DNA of 64,000 nucleotides from Streptomyces sp. HUAS YS2 (GCF_033343995.1 NZ_CP137573.1:5861001-5925000), one strand, 5' to 3'. Shown: positions 42,355-51,420, counted from the first letter of the stretch. Numbers and translations are program-made. The notes: generated by a model from the letters alone, not told the origin.

Positions 42355-43092
42355 ATGGTGGCGAAGAAGACCGCCGCGACCGCCACGAAGAAGGCCGCGA
42401 GCACGAGCACGAAGAAGGCCGCGAACGCGAAGAAGGTCGCGAAGGAGACGGTGAAGAAGACCGTGGCGAAGACCGCCGTGAAGAAGACGGCGGCCGAACC
42501 CGCGACCGGGACCGCTCCTAAGAACGCGGCCGAGCGGACCACGAAGGCCGCGAGGAGCACGGGCGCGGCGAAGACCAGGGCCGCGACCGCGGCGGACAAG
42601 ACGGGAGCCAGGACGGTGGCAGCGAAGAAGACCGTGCACAGCGCGACGGCGACGGAGGGCGTGTCCGACGCGGGCGCCGTGCCCCAGGCCCGCGCCGGTG
42701 AGCTGGCCGTACGGCCGGGGGAGGACCCCTGGACCCCGGCCGAGGTCGCGGAGGCCCGCGCGGAGCTGGAGAGCGAGGTGCTCCGGCTCCGGTCGGAGAT
42801 CCACGCCTCCGAGTCCGCGCTCACCGGACTGATGCGCGACTCGGGCGACGGGGCCGGCGACGACCAGGCCGACACCGGCGCCAAGAACATCACCCGCGAG
42901 CACGAGCTCTCGCTCGCCGCCAACGCCCGCGAGATGCTGGAGCAGACCGAGCACGCCCTGGAGCGGCTCGACACGGGCACGTACGGCCTGTGCGAGGTCT
43001 GCGGCAAGCCCATCGGCAAGGCGAGGATGCAGGCCTTCCCACGGGCCACGCTGTGCGTGGAGGACAAGCAGAAGCAGGAACGCCGAGGCTGA
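42355..43092 (+). CDS. TraR/DksA zinc-finger protein with Lys/Ala-rich N-terminus
   Basis: This 245-residue protein has an N-terminal tail of about 105 residues rich in Lys, Ala and Thr (repeated AKKTAA/TKKAA units, histone H1-like). An acidic helical region follows (about 125-205, including TREHELSLAANAREMLEQ), then a DksA-type finger CEVCGKPIGKARMQAFPRA. Only three of the four cysteines are visible, since CVED replaces CxxC at the last pair. DksA-family proteins act in the RNA polymerase secondary channel; the basic tail suggests DNA or RNA contact. The ATG is preceded by GAAGGGG. It lies 60 bp before lspA. Confidence 0.85.
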   Translation: MVAKKTAATATKKAASTSTKKAANAKKVAKETVKKTVAKTAVKKTAAEPATGTAPKNAAERTTKAARSTGAAKTRAATAADKTGARTVAAKKTVHSATATEGVSDAGAVPQARAGELAVRPGEDPWTPAEVAEARAELESEVLRLRSEIHASESALTGLMRDSGDGAGDDQADTGAKNITREHELSLAANAREMLEQTEHALERLDTGTYGLCEVCGKPIGKARMQAFPRATLCVEDKQKQERRG

Positions 43093-43134
43093 CACCGCAC
43101 GTGTGTGCCGTACCCTCGTGCACAGTCAGGCACC

Positions 43135-43152
43135 TAGGGTTGAGGGACTCAC
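43135..43152 (+). promoter_or_regulatory. lspA promoter -10 and ribosome-binding site
   Basis: TAGGGT (43135-43140) is followed by GAGGGA and then the lspA GTG at 43153. Transcription from this hexamer would leave a leader of only a few bases. Confidence 0.35.
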
Positions 43153-43722
43153 GTGGCAGAGGCGGAGCGCATCATCGGTACGCCGGATTCGGACGGGGCC
43201 GACCAGGCCGAGGCGACGCCCGACGAGCAGCCCAGGGGCAGGCGCAGGATCGTCGCGCTCCTCGTGGTCGCGCTGCTCGCGTACCTGCTCGACCTCGGCA
43301 GCAAGATGCTGGTCGTGGCGAAGCTGGAGGGGCACGAGCCGATCCGGGTCGTCGGCGACCTGCTGAAGTTCGAGGCCATCCGGAACCCGGGTGCCGCCTT
43401 CGGCATGGGTGAGGCCTTCACCATCATCTTCACCTGCATCGCGACGGTCGTGATCTTCGTGATCGTGCGGCTGGCCCGCAAGCTGTACAGCCTGCCGTGG
43501 GCGATCGCGCTCGGCCTGCTGCTCGGCGGGGCGCTGGGCAACCTGACCGACCGGATCTTCCGGGCGCCGGGCGTGTTCGAGGGCGCGGTGGTCGACTTCA
43601 TCGCGCCCGCGCACTTCGCGGTCTTCAACCTCGCGGACTCGGCGATCGTGTGCGGCGGCTTCCTGATCGTGATCCTGTCGTTCCGGGGCCTGGACCCCGA
43701 CGGCACCGTCCACAAGGACTGA
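43153..43722 (+). CDS. lspA: Lipoprotein signal peptidase (signal peptidase II)
   Basis: This 189-residue inner-membrane aspartyl protease cleaves lipoprotein signal peptides after lipidation. It has four transmembrane helices, preceded by a 35-residue hydrophilic N-terminus, and the catalytic motifs AIRNPGAAFGMG and FNLADSAIVCGG (active-site Asp in NLAD; the second Asp in TDRIFRAPG). GTG start. It is followed 17 bp later by rluD, a linkage common in bacteria. Confidence 0.94.
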   Translation: MAEAERIIGTPDSDGADQAEATPDEQPRGRRRIVALLVVALLAYLLDLGSKMLVVAKLEGHEPIRVVGDLLKFEAIRNPGAAFGMGEAFTIIFTCIATVVIFVIVRLARKLYSLPWAIALGLLLGGALGNLTDRIFRAPGVFEGAVVDFIAPAHFAVFNLADSAIVCGGFLIVILSFRGLDPDGTVHKD

Positions 43723-43739
43723 CAAGGCATACTCGACGG

Positions 43740-44681
43740 GTGAGTACGAGTCCCGAGATCCGCACGCTGCCCGTTCCCGACGGCCTGGAGGGCGAGCGCG
43801 TCGACGCCGCCATCGCCCGTATGTTCGGGTTCTCCCGCACGAAGGCGGCCGAGCTCGCCGCCTCCGGGAAAGTCCTGGTCGACGGCTCCGTCGTCGGCAA
43901 GTCCGAGCGGGTCAGCGGCGGCGCGTGGCTCGAGGTCGAGATGCCCGGGGCCCCGGCGCCGGTGCAGATCGTGGCCGAGCCCGTCGAGGGCATGGAGATC
44001 GTCCACGACGACGACGACATCGTGGTGATCGTGAAGCCGGTCGGCGTCGCCGCCCACCCCAGCCCCGGCTGGACCGGGACGACGGTCATCGGCGGCCTGG
44101 CCGCGGCCGGCTACCGCATCTCGACGTCAGGCGCGGCCGAGCGCCAGGGCATCGTGCACCGGCTCGACGTCGGCACCTCCGGCCTCATGGTCGTCGCCAA
44201 GTCGGAGCGGGCGTACACGCTGCTCAAGGCGCAGTTCCGGGACCGCGTGGTGGACAAGCGCTACCACGCCCTCGTGCAGGGCCACCCCGACCCGCTGAGC
44301 GGCACCATCGACGCGCCGATCGGCCGGCACCCCCAGCACGACTACAAGTGGGCCGTGACCGCCGACGGCAAGCCCTCGGTGACCCACTACGACCTGATCG
44401 AGGCGTTCCGGGCGGCCTCGCTGCTCGACATCAAGCTGGAGACCGGCCGCACCCACCAGATCCGGGTGCACATGTCCGCGCACCGGCACCCCTGCGTCGG
44501 CGACCTCACCTACGGCGCCGACCCGACGCTGGCGAAGCGGCTCAAGCTGACCCGGCAGTGGCTGCACGCGGTGCGGCTCGGCTTCGAGCACCCGTCGGAC
44601 GGCCGCTGGGTCGAGTTCGAGAGCGACTACCCGGCCGACCTGCAGCACGCCCTCGACGCGATCGCCGCGGAGAGCGCGTGA
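43740..44681 (+). CDS. rluD: RluA/RluD family 23S rRNA pseudouridine synthase
   Basis: This 313-residue protein has an N-terminal S4 RNA-binding domain (RVDAAIARMFGFSRTKAAEL) and the RluA-type catalytic core with the nucleophilic Asp in VHRLDVGTSGLMVVAKS, then GRTHQIRVHMSAHRHPC. It converts uridines of 23S rRNA to pseudouridine; whether the targets are those of RluD is assumed. The GTG at 43740 follows CATACT by six bases, suggesting a leaderless message besides lspA read-through. It overlaps the GNAT gene by 4 bp. Confidence 0.92.
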   Translation: MSTSPEIRTLPVPDGLEGERVDAAIARMFGFSRTKAAELAASGKVLVDGSVVGKSERVSGGAWLEVEMPGAPAPVQIVAEPVEGMEIVHDDDDIVVIVKPVGVAAHPSPGWTGTTVIGGLAAAGYRISTSGAAERQGIVHRLDVGTSGLMVVAKSERAYTLLKAQFRDRVVDKRYHALVQGHPDPLSGTIDAPIGRHPQHDYKWAVTADGKPSVTHYDLIEAFRAASLLDIKLETGRTHQIRVHMSAHRHPCVGDLTYGADPTLAKRLKLTRQWLHAVRLGFEHPSDGRWVEFESDYPADLQHALDAIAAESA

Positions 44682-45151
44682 GCACCCCGGAGGCGTACGA
44701 GGTCCGCGAGGCCCACGCGCACGACGACCGGGACGCCTGCTTCGCCGTCCGCCGGGAGGTCTTCGTCGTCGAGCAGAACGTGCCGGCGGAGATCGAGTAC
44801 GACAGCTACGACGAGACGGCCGTGCACGTGCTGGCCGTCCGCGCGGACGGCGTGCCGCTGGGCACCGGCCGGCTGCTGCACGGCGAGGACGCGCTGGGCA
44901 AGACCGGCGGCGACGCGTCCGTCGGCTCGCTCGGCCGGCTCGCCGTCTCGAAGGCGGCGCGCGGTCTCGGCGTCGGCGCGGCGCTGGTCCGGGGCATCGA
45001 GGACGCGGCGCGCGAGCGCGGCCTGACCGCCGTCGACCTGCACGCGCAGACCCACGCGCTGGGCTTCTACGAGCGCCTGGGGTACGTGGCGTACGGCCCC
45101 GAGTTCCCGGACGCGGGCATTCCGCACCGGGCCATGCGGCGCGTGCTCTGA
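44678..45151 (+). CDS. GNAT family N-acetyltransferase
   Basis: This 157-residue acetyltransferase shows the GNAT core: an N-terminal CFAVRREVFVVEQNVP (typical of the ElaA/YjcF-like group), acetyl-CoA-binding GRLAVSKAARGLGVGAALV (R/Q-x-x-G-x-G/A equivalent ARGLGVG), and FYERLGYVAYGPEFPDAGIPHRAM at the end. The GTG start overlaps the rluD stop (GTGA). The substrate is unknown. Confidence 0.9.
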   Translation: MSTPEAYEVREAHAHDDRDACFAVRREVFVVEQNVPAEIEYDSYDETAVHVLAVRADGVPLGTGRLLHGEDALGKTGGDASVGSLGRLAVSKAARGLGVGAALVRGIEDAARERGLTAVDLHAQTHALGFYERLGYVAYGPEFPDAGIPHRAMRRVL

Positions 45152-45158
45152 CGCCGGG

Positions 45159-45177
45159 ACCGGGCCATCGGCCCGGT
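45159..45177 (+). terminator. Hairpin after GNAT gene
   Basis: An 8-bp perfect stem (ACCGGGCC / GGCCCGGT) with a three-base loop lies 8 bp after the GNAT stop codon. Confidence 0.65.
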
Positions 45178-45260
45178 GGTGCGTTCCGGGGGAATCGCCC
45201 GGCGGCGTGGCAGGGTTGAGCCCTGCTCGCCGACGCACCGCAAGGCAAGAGGGGCGCCCC

Positions 45261-46847
45261 GTGGACCAATTGGCCCTGCTGTTCCTGTTGTTGCTCGGGG
45301 CGGTGCTCACCGTGCCGCTCGGGGACCGGCTCGGGCTCCCCGCGCCGGTCCTGATGACCCTCATCGGGATCGCGCTGGCCTACCTACCCTTCGTCCCGAA
45401 CGTCGACATCCCGCCCGAGCTGATCCTGCCGCTGGTGCTGCCCCCGCTGCTCTACGCCACCGTGCAGCGCACCTCCTGGCGGCAGTTCGCCGCCAACGTC
45501 CGGCCGATCCTGCTGCTCGCCGTCGCCCTCGTCTTCGTCACCACGGCCGCCGTCGGGTTCGTCGCCGACGCCCTGGTCCCCGGTCTGCCGCTCGCCGCGG
45601 CGCTCGCCCTCGGCGCGCTGGTCGCCCCGCCCGACCCGGTCGCCGCTACCGCCGTCGCGGGCTCGCTCGGGCTGCCGCGCCGGCTGGTGTCGATCCTGGA
45701 GGGCGAGGGCCTGTTCAACGATGTCACCGCCATCGTGCTGTACCACGTGGCGATCGCGGCCGTGGTCAGCGGCTCGTTCTCCTGGCCCGAGGCGCTCGGC
45801 GAGCTGGTCCTGTCGGCCGTCGTCGCGGTGGCCGTGGGGCTGCTCATCGGCTGGCTCGCCAACCGGCTCATCGACCTGCTCGGGGACGCCACCCTGCAGA
45901 CCGGGCTCACCCTCCTCGTGCCGTTCGTGAGCTACGTCCTCGCCGAGGAACTGCACGGCTCCGGCGTCCTGTCCGTCCTGGTGACCGCGCTCTTCCTCGC
46001 GGAGCACGCGAGCGACGCCGACGACGTGATGGGGCGGCTCGCCGGACAGACCTTCTGGCAGGTGGTCGACACCCTGGTCACCGGCATCGCGTTCGGCCTG
46101 ATCGGCCTCGAACTCGTGGTCGTCTTCGGGGTGTCGGAGGGGCGCGGCTGGACGATGGTCGGCTGGGGCGCATGTGTCCTCGCGGTCGTCGTCCTCGTCC
46201 GGCTGCTGTGGCTGCTGCCCGCCACCTGGCTGGCGAAGCGGCTGCACACGCTCCGGGACGTGGACGAGGAGATCCCGATGAGCTGGCGGGAGACGGTCGT
46301 CATGTGGTGGTCCGGGATGCGCGGGGTGGCCTCGGTGGCGCTGGCCCTGGCGATCCCGCTCCGTACCGACGACGGCGAACCCTTCCCCGCCCGGGACGAG
46401 ATCGTGTTCATCGCCTTCTGCGTGATCCTCGGGACGCTCGTCGTCCAGGGGCTGACCCTGCCCCGGCTGGTGAAGCGGCTCGGGGTGGAGGCGGACGCCG
46501 ACGCGGAGCGGAGGCTGGAGCGGGAGCTCGCGATCCGCGCGGCCAAGGCGGCCAAGAAGCGGCTGAAGGAGATCGAGGAGGTCGAGGAGCTCTCGGAGGA
46601 GGTCCAGGAGCGGCTGCTGCGCGGCGCGTTCGACATCGGGGCCCGGATCAGCCCGGACATGCTGGGGGACGAGCGGCGCGAAGCCCTGGTGAAGCGGGCC
46701 GAGCGACTGAAGGCGGTGCACCGGATCCAGCGGGAGATGATGTCGGCCGCCCGGCACGCGGTGCTCGCCGCCCGCAGCGAGCCGGGCGCGGACCCGGAGG
46801 TCGTCGACCGGGTGCTGCGACAGCTGGACGTGCGCAGCATGAGATAG
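45261..46847 (+). CDS. CPA1 family Na+/H+ antiporter
   Basis: This 528-residue protein has about 12 transmembrane helices and the CPA1 sequence LVAPPDPVAATAVAGSLGLP, EGEGLFNDVTAIVLY (the ND motif of the ion site) and WSGMRGVASVALALAIPL, followed by a 120-residue hydrophilic C-terminus with coiled coil (ERRLERELAIRAAKAAKK). It exchanges sodium or other monovalent cations for protons across the plasma membrane. The GTG at 45261 has AGAGGGG upstream; longer starts add non-hydrophobic residues. Confidence 0.92.
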   Translation: MDQLALLFLLLLGAVLTVPLGDRLGLPAPVLMTLIGIALAYLPFVPNVDIPPELILPLVLPPLLYATVQRTSWRQFAANVRPILLLAVALVFVTTAAVGFVADALVPGLPLAAALALGALVAPPDPVAATAVAGSLGLPRRLVSILEGEGLFNDVTAIVLYHVAIAAVVSGSFSWPEALGELVLSAVVAVAVGLLIGWLANRLIDLLGDATLQTGLTLLVPFVSYVLAEELHGSGVLSVLVTALFLAEHASDADDVMGRLAGQTFWQVVDTLVTGIAFGLIGLELVVVFGVSEGRGWTMVGWGACVLAVVVLVRLLWLLPATWLAKRLHTLRDVDEEIPMSWRETVVMWWSGMRGVASVALALAIPLRTDDGEPFPARDEIVFIAFCVILGTLVVQGLTLPRLVKRLGVEADADAERRLERELAIRAAKAAKKRLKEIEEVEELSEEVQERLLRGAFDIGARISPDMLGDERREALVKRAERLKAVHRIQREMMSAARHAVLAARSEPGADPEVVDRVLRQLDVRSMR

Positions 46848-46868
46848 AGCGGGTGGCAGGATGGCCGG

Positions 46869-47438
46869 ATGGACATCATGCTCTTCCACTCCGTGTACGG
46901 TCTGCGCCCCGCCGTGGAGTCCGCGGCCGAGCGGCTGCGGGAAGCCGGACACCGGGTCTGGACGCCGGACCTCTTCGAGGGCCGGACCGCCGACTCGGTC
47001 GAGGAGGCCATGGCGATCCGGGACGAGATCGGCAAGGACGAGCTGCTCAAGCGGGCCGTCCTGGCGGCCGCCCCGTACTCGGACCGCGGCCTGGTCTACG
47101 CGGGCTTCTCCTTCGGCGCGTCCGTCGCGCAGACCCTGGCGCTCGGCGACGAGAAGGCGCGCGGGCTGCTGCTGCTCCACGGCACCTCGGACCTCGCGCC
47201 GAACGCGTCCGTCGACGACCTGCCGGTGCAGCTGCATGTGGCCGAGCCCGACCCCTTCGAGTCGGACGACTGGCTGTCCGCCTGGTACCTGCAGATGCGC
47301 CGGGCGGGGGCGGACGTGGAGGTCTACCGCTACGCGGGCGCGGGGCACCTGTACACCGACCCGGAGCTGCCCGACTACGACGAGGAGGCGGCGGAGCGTA
47401 CCTGGGCGATCGCCCTGGCGTTCCTGGAGAGCCTGTAG
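46869..47438 (+). CDS. Dienelactone hydrolase-like alpha/beta hydrolase
   Basis: This 189-residue protein has the fold of the dienelactone hydrolase family: HSVYGLRPAVESAAERL, then YAGFSFGASVAQTLALGD with a G-x-S-x-G-like elbow (GFSFGAS), and C-terminal Asp and His in VAEPDPFESDD and GAGHLYTDPELPDYD. The elbow has Ser in place of the Cys of true dienelactone hydrolases. CAGGAT lies 6 bases before the ATG (leaderless). The substrate is unknown. Confidence 0.85.
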   Translation: MDIMLFHSVYGLRPAVESAAERLREAGHRVWTPDLFEGRTADSVEEAMAIRDEIGKDELLKRAVLAAAPYSDRGLVYAGFSFGASVAQTLALGDEKARGLLLLHGTSDLAPNASVDDLPVQLHVAEPDPFESDDWLSAWYLQMRRAGADVEVYRYAGAGHLYTDPELPDYDEEAAERTWAIALAFLESL

Positions 47439-47456
47439 CCGTACGGCGGTACGGGA

Positions 47457-47493
47457 GAAGGGCGCGGCGGGGGCTCAACCCGTCGCGCCCTTC
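47457..47493. terminator. Shared terminator between convergent genes
   Basis: A 15-bp stem (GAAGGGCGCGGCGGG / CCCGTCGCGCCCTTC, one G-U pair) with a 7-base loop separates the hydrolase (forward) and the metalloprotease (reverse). Confidence 0.75.
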
Positions 47494-47516
47494 CCGTCAT
47501 TCCGTCAGACGGCGCC

Positions 47517-48506
47517 TCAGCCGGCGCGGTACGCGGTCCACATGCTGCTCATCCGCGCGACCTGGCCCGCGGTGAACTGGTACATGCAGTTGTCGTACGT
47601 GTAGTCCATGAAGTTGTGGATCGGGTCCACACCGGTCTTGTTGACGCAGGAGTCACGGCCGGTCGGGCACTCGTACGCCGGGGACTTCTCGGCCGGCGTG
47701 TCGGAGACGGAGTCACCGCTGCCGCTGCAACCGCCCTGGAACGTGTGGTAGAGGCCCATCCAGTGGCCGACCTCGTGGGTGGCGGTGTCGCCCTCGTTGT
47801 AGTTGGCGGCCGAGCCGCCCGGCAGCGAGGAGTCGAGCACGACCACGCCGTCCATCGACGGGCTGGAGTTGTACGAGGACGGGAAGGTCGCCCAGCCGAG
47901 CAGGCCGCCGCCGAGCTTCGCGGTGTAGAAGTTCAGCGCGCCGGCGCCGCCCTTGCGCAGGGTGGACTTCATGTCCTTCTCGGCCTGCGAGCCGGAGGAC
48001 AGGTTGTACCAGGTGGCGTTGTCCGTGTAGTCGGTTCCGGCCAGCGTGAACTGGAAGCCGGTGTTCACGTTGCCGGTGCCCTGGCCACCGTAGGCGGCGT
48101 TCAGCACGGCCAGCTGGTTGTTGATGTCCGTGGCCGAAAGCTTGCCGGTGGTGCCGCTGTGGATGACGTGGAAGTAGACCGGGATGGTCGCGCCGGCGGC
48201 GAGGCTGCTGCCGCTCGTGCGGGCCGCTTCCAGTCTCTTCTTCAGGTCCGCGTCCATCGCCTTGGCCTGGGTGGCCGAGACCTCGTTGGGCTCGGCCTTC
48301 GTGGCAGTGCCCTTGGCCTTGCGGGCGGCGGACACGGCGGCGGAGCCGTCGGCGCACTCCTCGGCGGAGGCACCGGCCAGGGTGTTGGTGGAAGCAGCCG
48401 CGCCGGTGGGCGCGGAGAGGGGAGCCAGGGCCAGGGTTCCGGCCATGGCTACAGCGCCGAGCAGACGACGTGACATACGCGGCGTTATACGAACAAGAGC
48501 ACGCAC
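47517..48506 (-). CDS. Secreted M43-type zinc metalloprotease
   Basis: This 329-residue exported protein has a Sec signal peptide (RRLLGAVAMAGTLALAPLSA, cleaved near residue 38) and a pro-region. The pappalysin-type zinc-binding HEVGHWMGLYHTF (HExxHxxGxxH) follows, with the Met-turn in IHNFMDYTYDNC. Cysteines in GGCSGSG, AYECPTGRDSC and DNCMYQFT probably form disulphides as in M43 enzymes. The GTG start has AAGGAG 6 bases upstream; a longer frame from 48551 is not supported. It ends at a terminator shared with the hydrolase. Confidence 0.92.
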   Translation of the reverse strand: MRALVRITPRMSRRLLGAVAMAGTLALAPLSAPTGAAASTNTLAGASAEECADGSAAVSAARKAKGTATKAEPNEVSATQAKAMDADLKKRLEAARTSGSSLAAGATIPVYFHVIHSGTTGKLSATDINNQLAVLNAAYGGQGTGNVNTGFQFTLAGTDYTDNATWYNLSSGSQAEKDMKSTLRKGGAGALNFYTAKLGGGLLGWATFPSSYNSSPSMDGVVVLDSSLPGGSAANYNEGDTATHEVGHWMGLYHTFQGGCSGSGDSVSDTPAEKSPAYECPTGRDSCVNKTGVDPIHNFMDYTYDNCMYQFTAGQVARMSSMWTAYRAG

Positions 48507-48692
48507 TCGTGACTCCTTGCGGGGGGTTGTGGAGAGGCACTTCCTCGCCACCGCCGGGAGATTACGGGTTCATGTCAGACACAGAGGAGCGATGATCAAG
48601 CCCAATCATTCAGGGGGCGAATCGGGGCATCCGGAAGAAAAATTTGCGCCAGTTCCGGAGTTTGAGATGCGCACGTAACGAAAGACGTGACA

Positions 48693-48742
48693 ACGGCGGG
48701 TGGTGTGTCCGGATTCGGTCGCCGTGACCCACCACCCGCCGT
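48693..48742 (-). terminator. Hairpin after phoD
   Basis: A 13-bp perfect stem (ACGGCGGGTGGTG / CACCACCCGCCGT) with a 24-base loop begins 50 bp beyond the phosphatase stop on the reverse strand. Confidence 0.6.
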
Positions 48743-48792
48743 GATGCTGTGATCTCCTGTTAACAGTTCGCCGAGTGGCTGAAAATCGACCC

Positions 48793-50439
48793 TCAGCGCA
48801 CCGGCGCGTACACCCGCTCGACCTTCTGCGTTCCCTTGCGCGTCCGGTAGGAGCGCGACCAGGCCGACGTCGCGTCCGGCCGGCGCTTGTCCGAGACCGT
48901 GTAGTAGTCCATCTGCGACTGCTCGGCGGTCACGTCCAGCACGCCGTAGCCGTGGTGGTCCATGTCCACCCACTTCACATGGCGGTTGGCCGCCTTGATC
49001 GCCGTGGCCGCGACCACCGAGAGCGTGCCCGGGGCGACCTTGAGCATCTCGTCGAGGTTGTCCGAGGTCACCGAGGTCACCACGAACTCCGTGGCCGCCG
49101 AGGCCGAGAGCGGGTAAGTGGCCGCCTTCACCGGCACGTCGTTGGCCCAGGCCATGTGGATGTCACCGGTCAGGAAGACCGTGTTCTGGACGGCGCGCTG
49201 GGTCAGGTGCGCGAGCAGTTCCTTACGGTCGTCCGTGTACCCGTCCCACTGGTCCACGTTGATCGCCAGGCCCTCCTTCGGCAGGCCCAGCAACTCGGCC
49301 AGCGGCTCCAGGAGGTGTGCGGGCAGCGCGCCGAAGGCGACCGGTGAGATCATCACGGAGGTGCCGACCAGCTTCCAGGTGGCGTCCGAGCCGGCCAGCC
49401 CCGCCTTCAGCCAGTCCAGTTGGGCACGGCCGGTGATGGACCGCTCCGGGTCGTCCACCGAGCCGTTGCCGACGCTCGTCTGCTGGGACCGGAACGAGCG
49501 CAGGTCCAGCAGGTGCAGATCGGCCAGCTTGCCGAAGCGCAGCCGTCGGTAGACCGTGCCCTCCGTGGAGGCGCGGACCGGCATCCACTCGAAGTACGCC
49601 TGCTTGCCCGCGGCGACCCGGGCCGCCCACGCGCCCTCGGTCTCCGGGGTGTGGTTCTCCGCCCCGCCCGACCAGGCGTCGTTGGCGAACTCGTGGTCGT
49701 CCCAGATCGCGATCATCGGGTGCGCGGCGTGCAGCGCCTGCAGGTCGGCGTCGGTCTTGTACTTGCCGTGCCGGGTGCGGTAGTCGGACAGCGAGACGAT
49801 CTCGTGGAGCGGCTCGTGGCGGCGCACCACCTGGTCCTCTGCCGGGTAACCGCCGCTCTGGTACTCGTAGATGTAGTCGCCGAGGTGCAGCACCGCGTCC
49901 AGGTCGGAGCGGGCGGCGAGGTGGCGGTACGCGGAGAAGTAGCCGGCCTCCCAGTTGGAGCAGGAGACCACGCCGAAGCGGACGCCGGGCGCGGCTGCGT
50001 CGACGGCCGGGGTGGTGCGGGTCCGGCCGGCCGGGGAGACGGTGCCGCCCGCGGTGAAGCGGAACCAGTAGGCGGTGGCCGGGCGCAGGCCGCGGACGTC
50101 GGCCTTCACGGTGTGGTCGGAGCCGGCGGTCGCGGTGGCGGTGCCGCGGGCGACGGTCCGGGCGAAGTCGCGGTCCTCGGCGACCTCCCAGTAGACCGCG
50201 ACGTCCGGGCCCTTGCCGGAGCCCGGCACGGCGTCGGGGGTGGGGGTGACGCGCGTCCAGAGCAGGACGCCGTCGGGCAGCGGGTCGCCGGAGGCGACGC
50301 CGTGCAGGAACGCGGGGGCGGAGGAGTCGGCAGCGGCGGGCGAGGCGGCGGCGGCCAGGGCGGGGGCGGCGACGGCCGTGACGGCGGCGGCCTTGACGAC
50401 GGAGCGGCGGCTCGGAGCCGAGGGAATGAGACTGGTCAC
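48793..50439 (-). CDS. phoD: PhoD-family alkaline phosphatase/phosphodiesterase
   Basis: This 548-residue protein begins with a twin-arginine signal (PSRRSVVKAAAVTAVAA), so it is exported folded. The PhoD-type N-terminal fibronectin-like domain (FLHGVASGDPLPDGVLLWTRV) is followed by the metallophosphatase domain with the metal ligands in VVSCSNWEAGYFSAY, LHLGDYIYEY, IWDDHEFANDAW and LTGDIHMAWAND. It releases phosphate from organic esters outside the cell. Upstream lie two TTCGCC words 12 bp apart that only loosely resemble a PhoP box. Confidence 0.93.
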   Translation of the reverse strand: MTSLIPSAPSRRSVVKAAAVTAVAAPALAAAASPAAADSSAPAFLHGVASGDPLPDGVLLWTRVTPTPDAVPGSGKGPDVAVYWEVAEDRDFARTVARGTATATAGSDHTVKADVRGLRPATAYWFRFTAGGTVSPAGRTRTTPAVDAAAPGVRFGVVSCSNWEAGYFSAYRHLAARSDLDAVLHLGDYIYEYQSGGYPAEDQVVRRHEPLHEIVSLSDYRTRHGKYKTDADLQALHAAHPMIAIWDDHEFANDAWSGGAENHTPETEGAWAARVAAGKQAYFEWMPVRASTEGTVYRRLRFGKLADLHLLDLRSFRSQQTSVGNGSVDDPERSITGRAQLDWLKAGLAGSDATWKLVGTSVMISPVAFGALPAHLLEPLAELLGLPKEGLAINVDQWDGYTDDRKELLAHLTQRAVQNTVFLTGDIHMAWANDVPVKAATYPLSASAATEFVVTSVTSDNLDEMLKVAPGTLSVVAATAIKAANRHVKWVDMDHHGYGVLDVTAEQSQMDYYTVSDKRRPDATSAWSRSYRTRKGTQKVERVYAPVR

Positions 50440-50543
50440 GGGTCGTCAGATTACTGACCGGTATGGCGAACACGCAGGCGAAAACCGGAAAGTTCGCCGA
50501 ATCTTCGACCGGACGTCGCGACCCGCGAGGCGCTGCGCCTCCG

Positions 50544-50589
50544 ACGCCGCGGCCCCCGGACCCGTCGAGGGGTCCGGGGGCCGCGGCGT
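50544..50589 (-). terminator. Terminator after DsbA-like gene
   Basis: A 20-bp perfect stem (CGCCGCGGCCCCCGGACCC and its complement, with A/T closing pair) and a 6-base loop lie 15 bp beyond the stop on the reverse strand. Confidence 0.88.
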
Positions 50590-50604
50590 GTGCCGTCGGG
50601 GACG

Positions 50605-51420
50605 TCAGCTCTTGAGGGCCTTGTCGATCGCCGTGGTGAACTCGGCCGCCGTCATCGGGGGGTTCTCGCTGCCCGCCGCGGTGACGGTCTTGCCGTCCAT
50701 CTTCAGCGTCGGCGTGCCCTTCACGCCGCTCTTGTCGAACGCCGCCGACATCTTCATCGCCCACGCGTCGAACGTGCCGTTCTCCACGTTCTTCTTGAAC
50801 TCCGCGTCGCCCTTCAGCGCGTCCACCGTGTTCGCGACCTCCAGCAGGTAGGAGTCCTTCGCGAACTTGTCGTCGTTCTCCTCCGGGTGGTACTTCGCCG
50901 AGTACAGCGCCGCCTTGTACTGCATGAAGGCCTCGGGGCTCACGTTCAGCGCCGCGCCCAGCGCCGACAGGGCGTTCTTCGAGCCCTCGCCGCGGGTGGC
51001 GTTGTCGATGAAGGTCGCGCCCACGTACTTGATCTTGTACTTGCCGGCGTCGACGTCCTTCTTCACCGTCTCGCCGACGGCCTGCTCGAAGCTGGCGCAG
51101 ACCGGGCAGCGGGAGTCCTCGTACAGCTCCAGCGTCTTCTTCGCGGCCGGCTTGCCGATGAGGACGGTCGTGCCGTTCGCGCCCTCGGTGTTCTTCGGCG
51201 CGGTCACGTTCTTGGCGTCCTTCGCGGCCTCCCACTGGGTGGGCTTGTTGGCCTGCACGACGGCGTAGCCGATGCCGCCGGCGATTGCCAGGACGGCCAC
51301 CGCGGACACACCGACGATCACCTGCCGGCGCGCCTTGTCCTTCTTGGCCTGGCGCTCGCGCTCCAGGCGCAGTCGCTCGCGGGCCGCCGCCTTGTTGGCC
51401 TGGCTGTTGCGTGCACTCAT
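50605..51420 (-). CDS. Membrane-anchored DsbA-like thiol:disulphide oxidoreductase
   Basis: This 271-residue protein has a basic, Lys/Arg-rich cytoplasmic N-terminus (residues 1-32) and a single transmembrane helix (about 33-52). The outside thioredoxin/DsbA-like domain has the active-site pair CPVC in DSRCPVCASFE and a cis-Pro-type VKGTPTLKMDGK. It should oxidise or isomerise exported proteins. The ATG was chosen over the longer frame to 51702, which only shadows the gene upstream. It lies 49 bp after a membrane-protein gene with a two-Cys loop that may reoxidise it. Confidence 0.9.
   Translation of the reverse strand: MSARNSQANKAAARERLRLERERQAKKDKARRQVIVGVSAVAVLAIAGGIGYAVVQANKPTQWEAAKDAKNVTAPKNTEGANGTTVLIGKPAAKKTLELYEDSRCPVCASFEQAVGETVKKDVDAGKYKIKYVGATFIDNATRGEGSKNALSALGAALNVSPEAFMQYKAALYSAKYHPEENDDKFAKDSYLLEVANTVDALKGDAEFKKNVENGTFDAWAMKMSAAFDKSGVKGTPTLKMDGKTVTAAGSENPPMTAAEFTTAIDKALKS

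Noticed and set aside
50440..50520. PhoP (PHO) box upstream of phoD
   Set aside because: Two TTCGCC words are present but spaced 12 bp instead of the 11-bp direct-repeat period and they match GTTCACC poorly.
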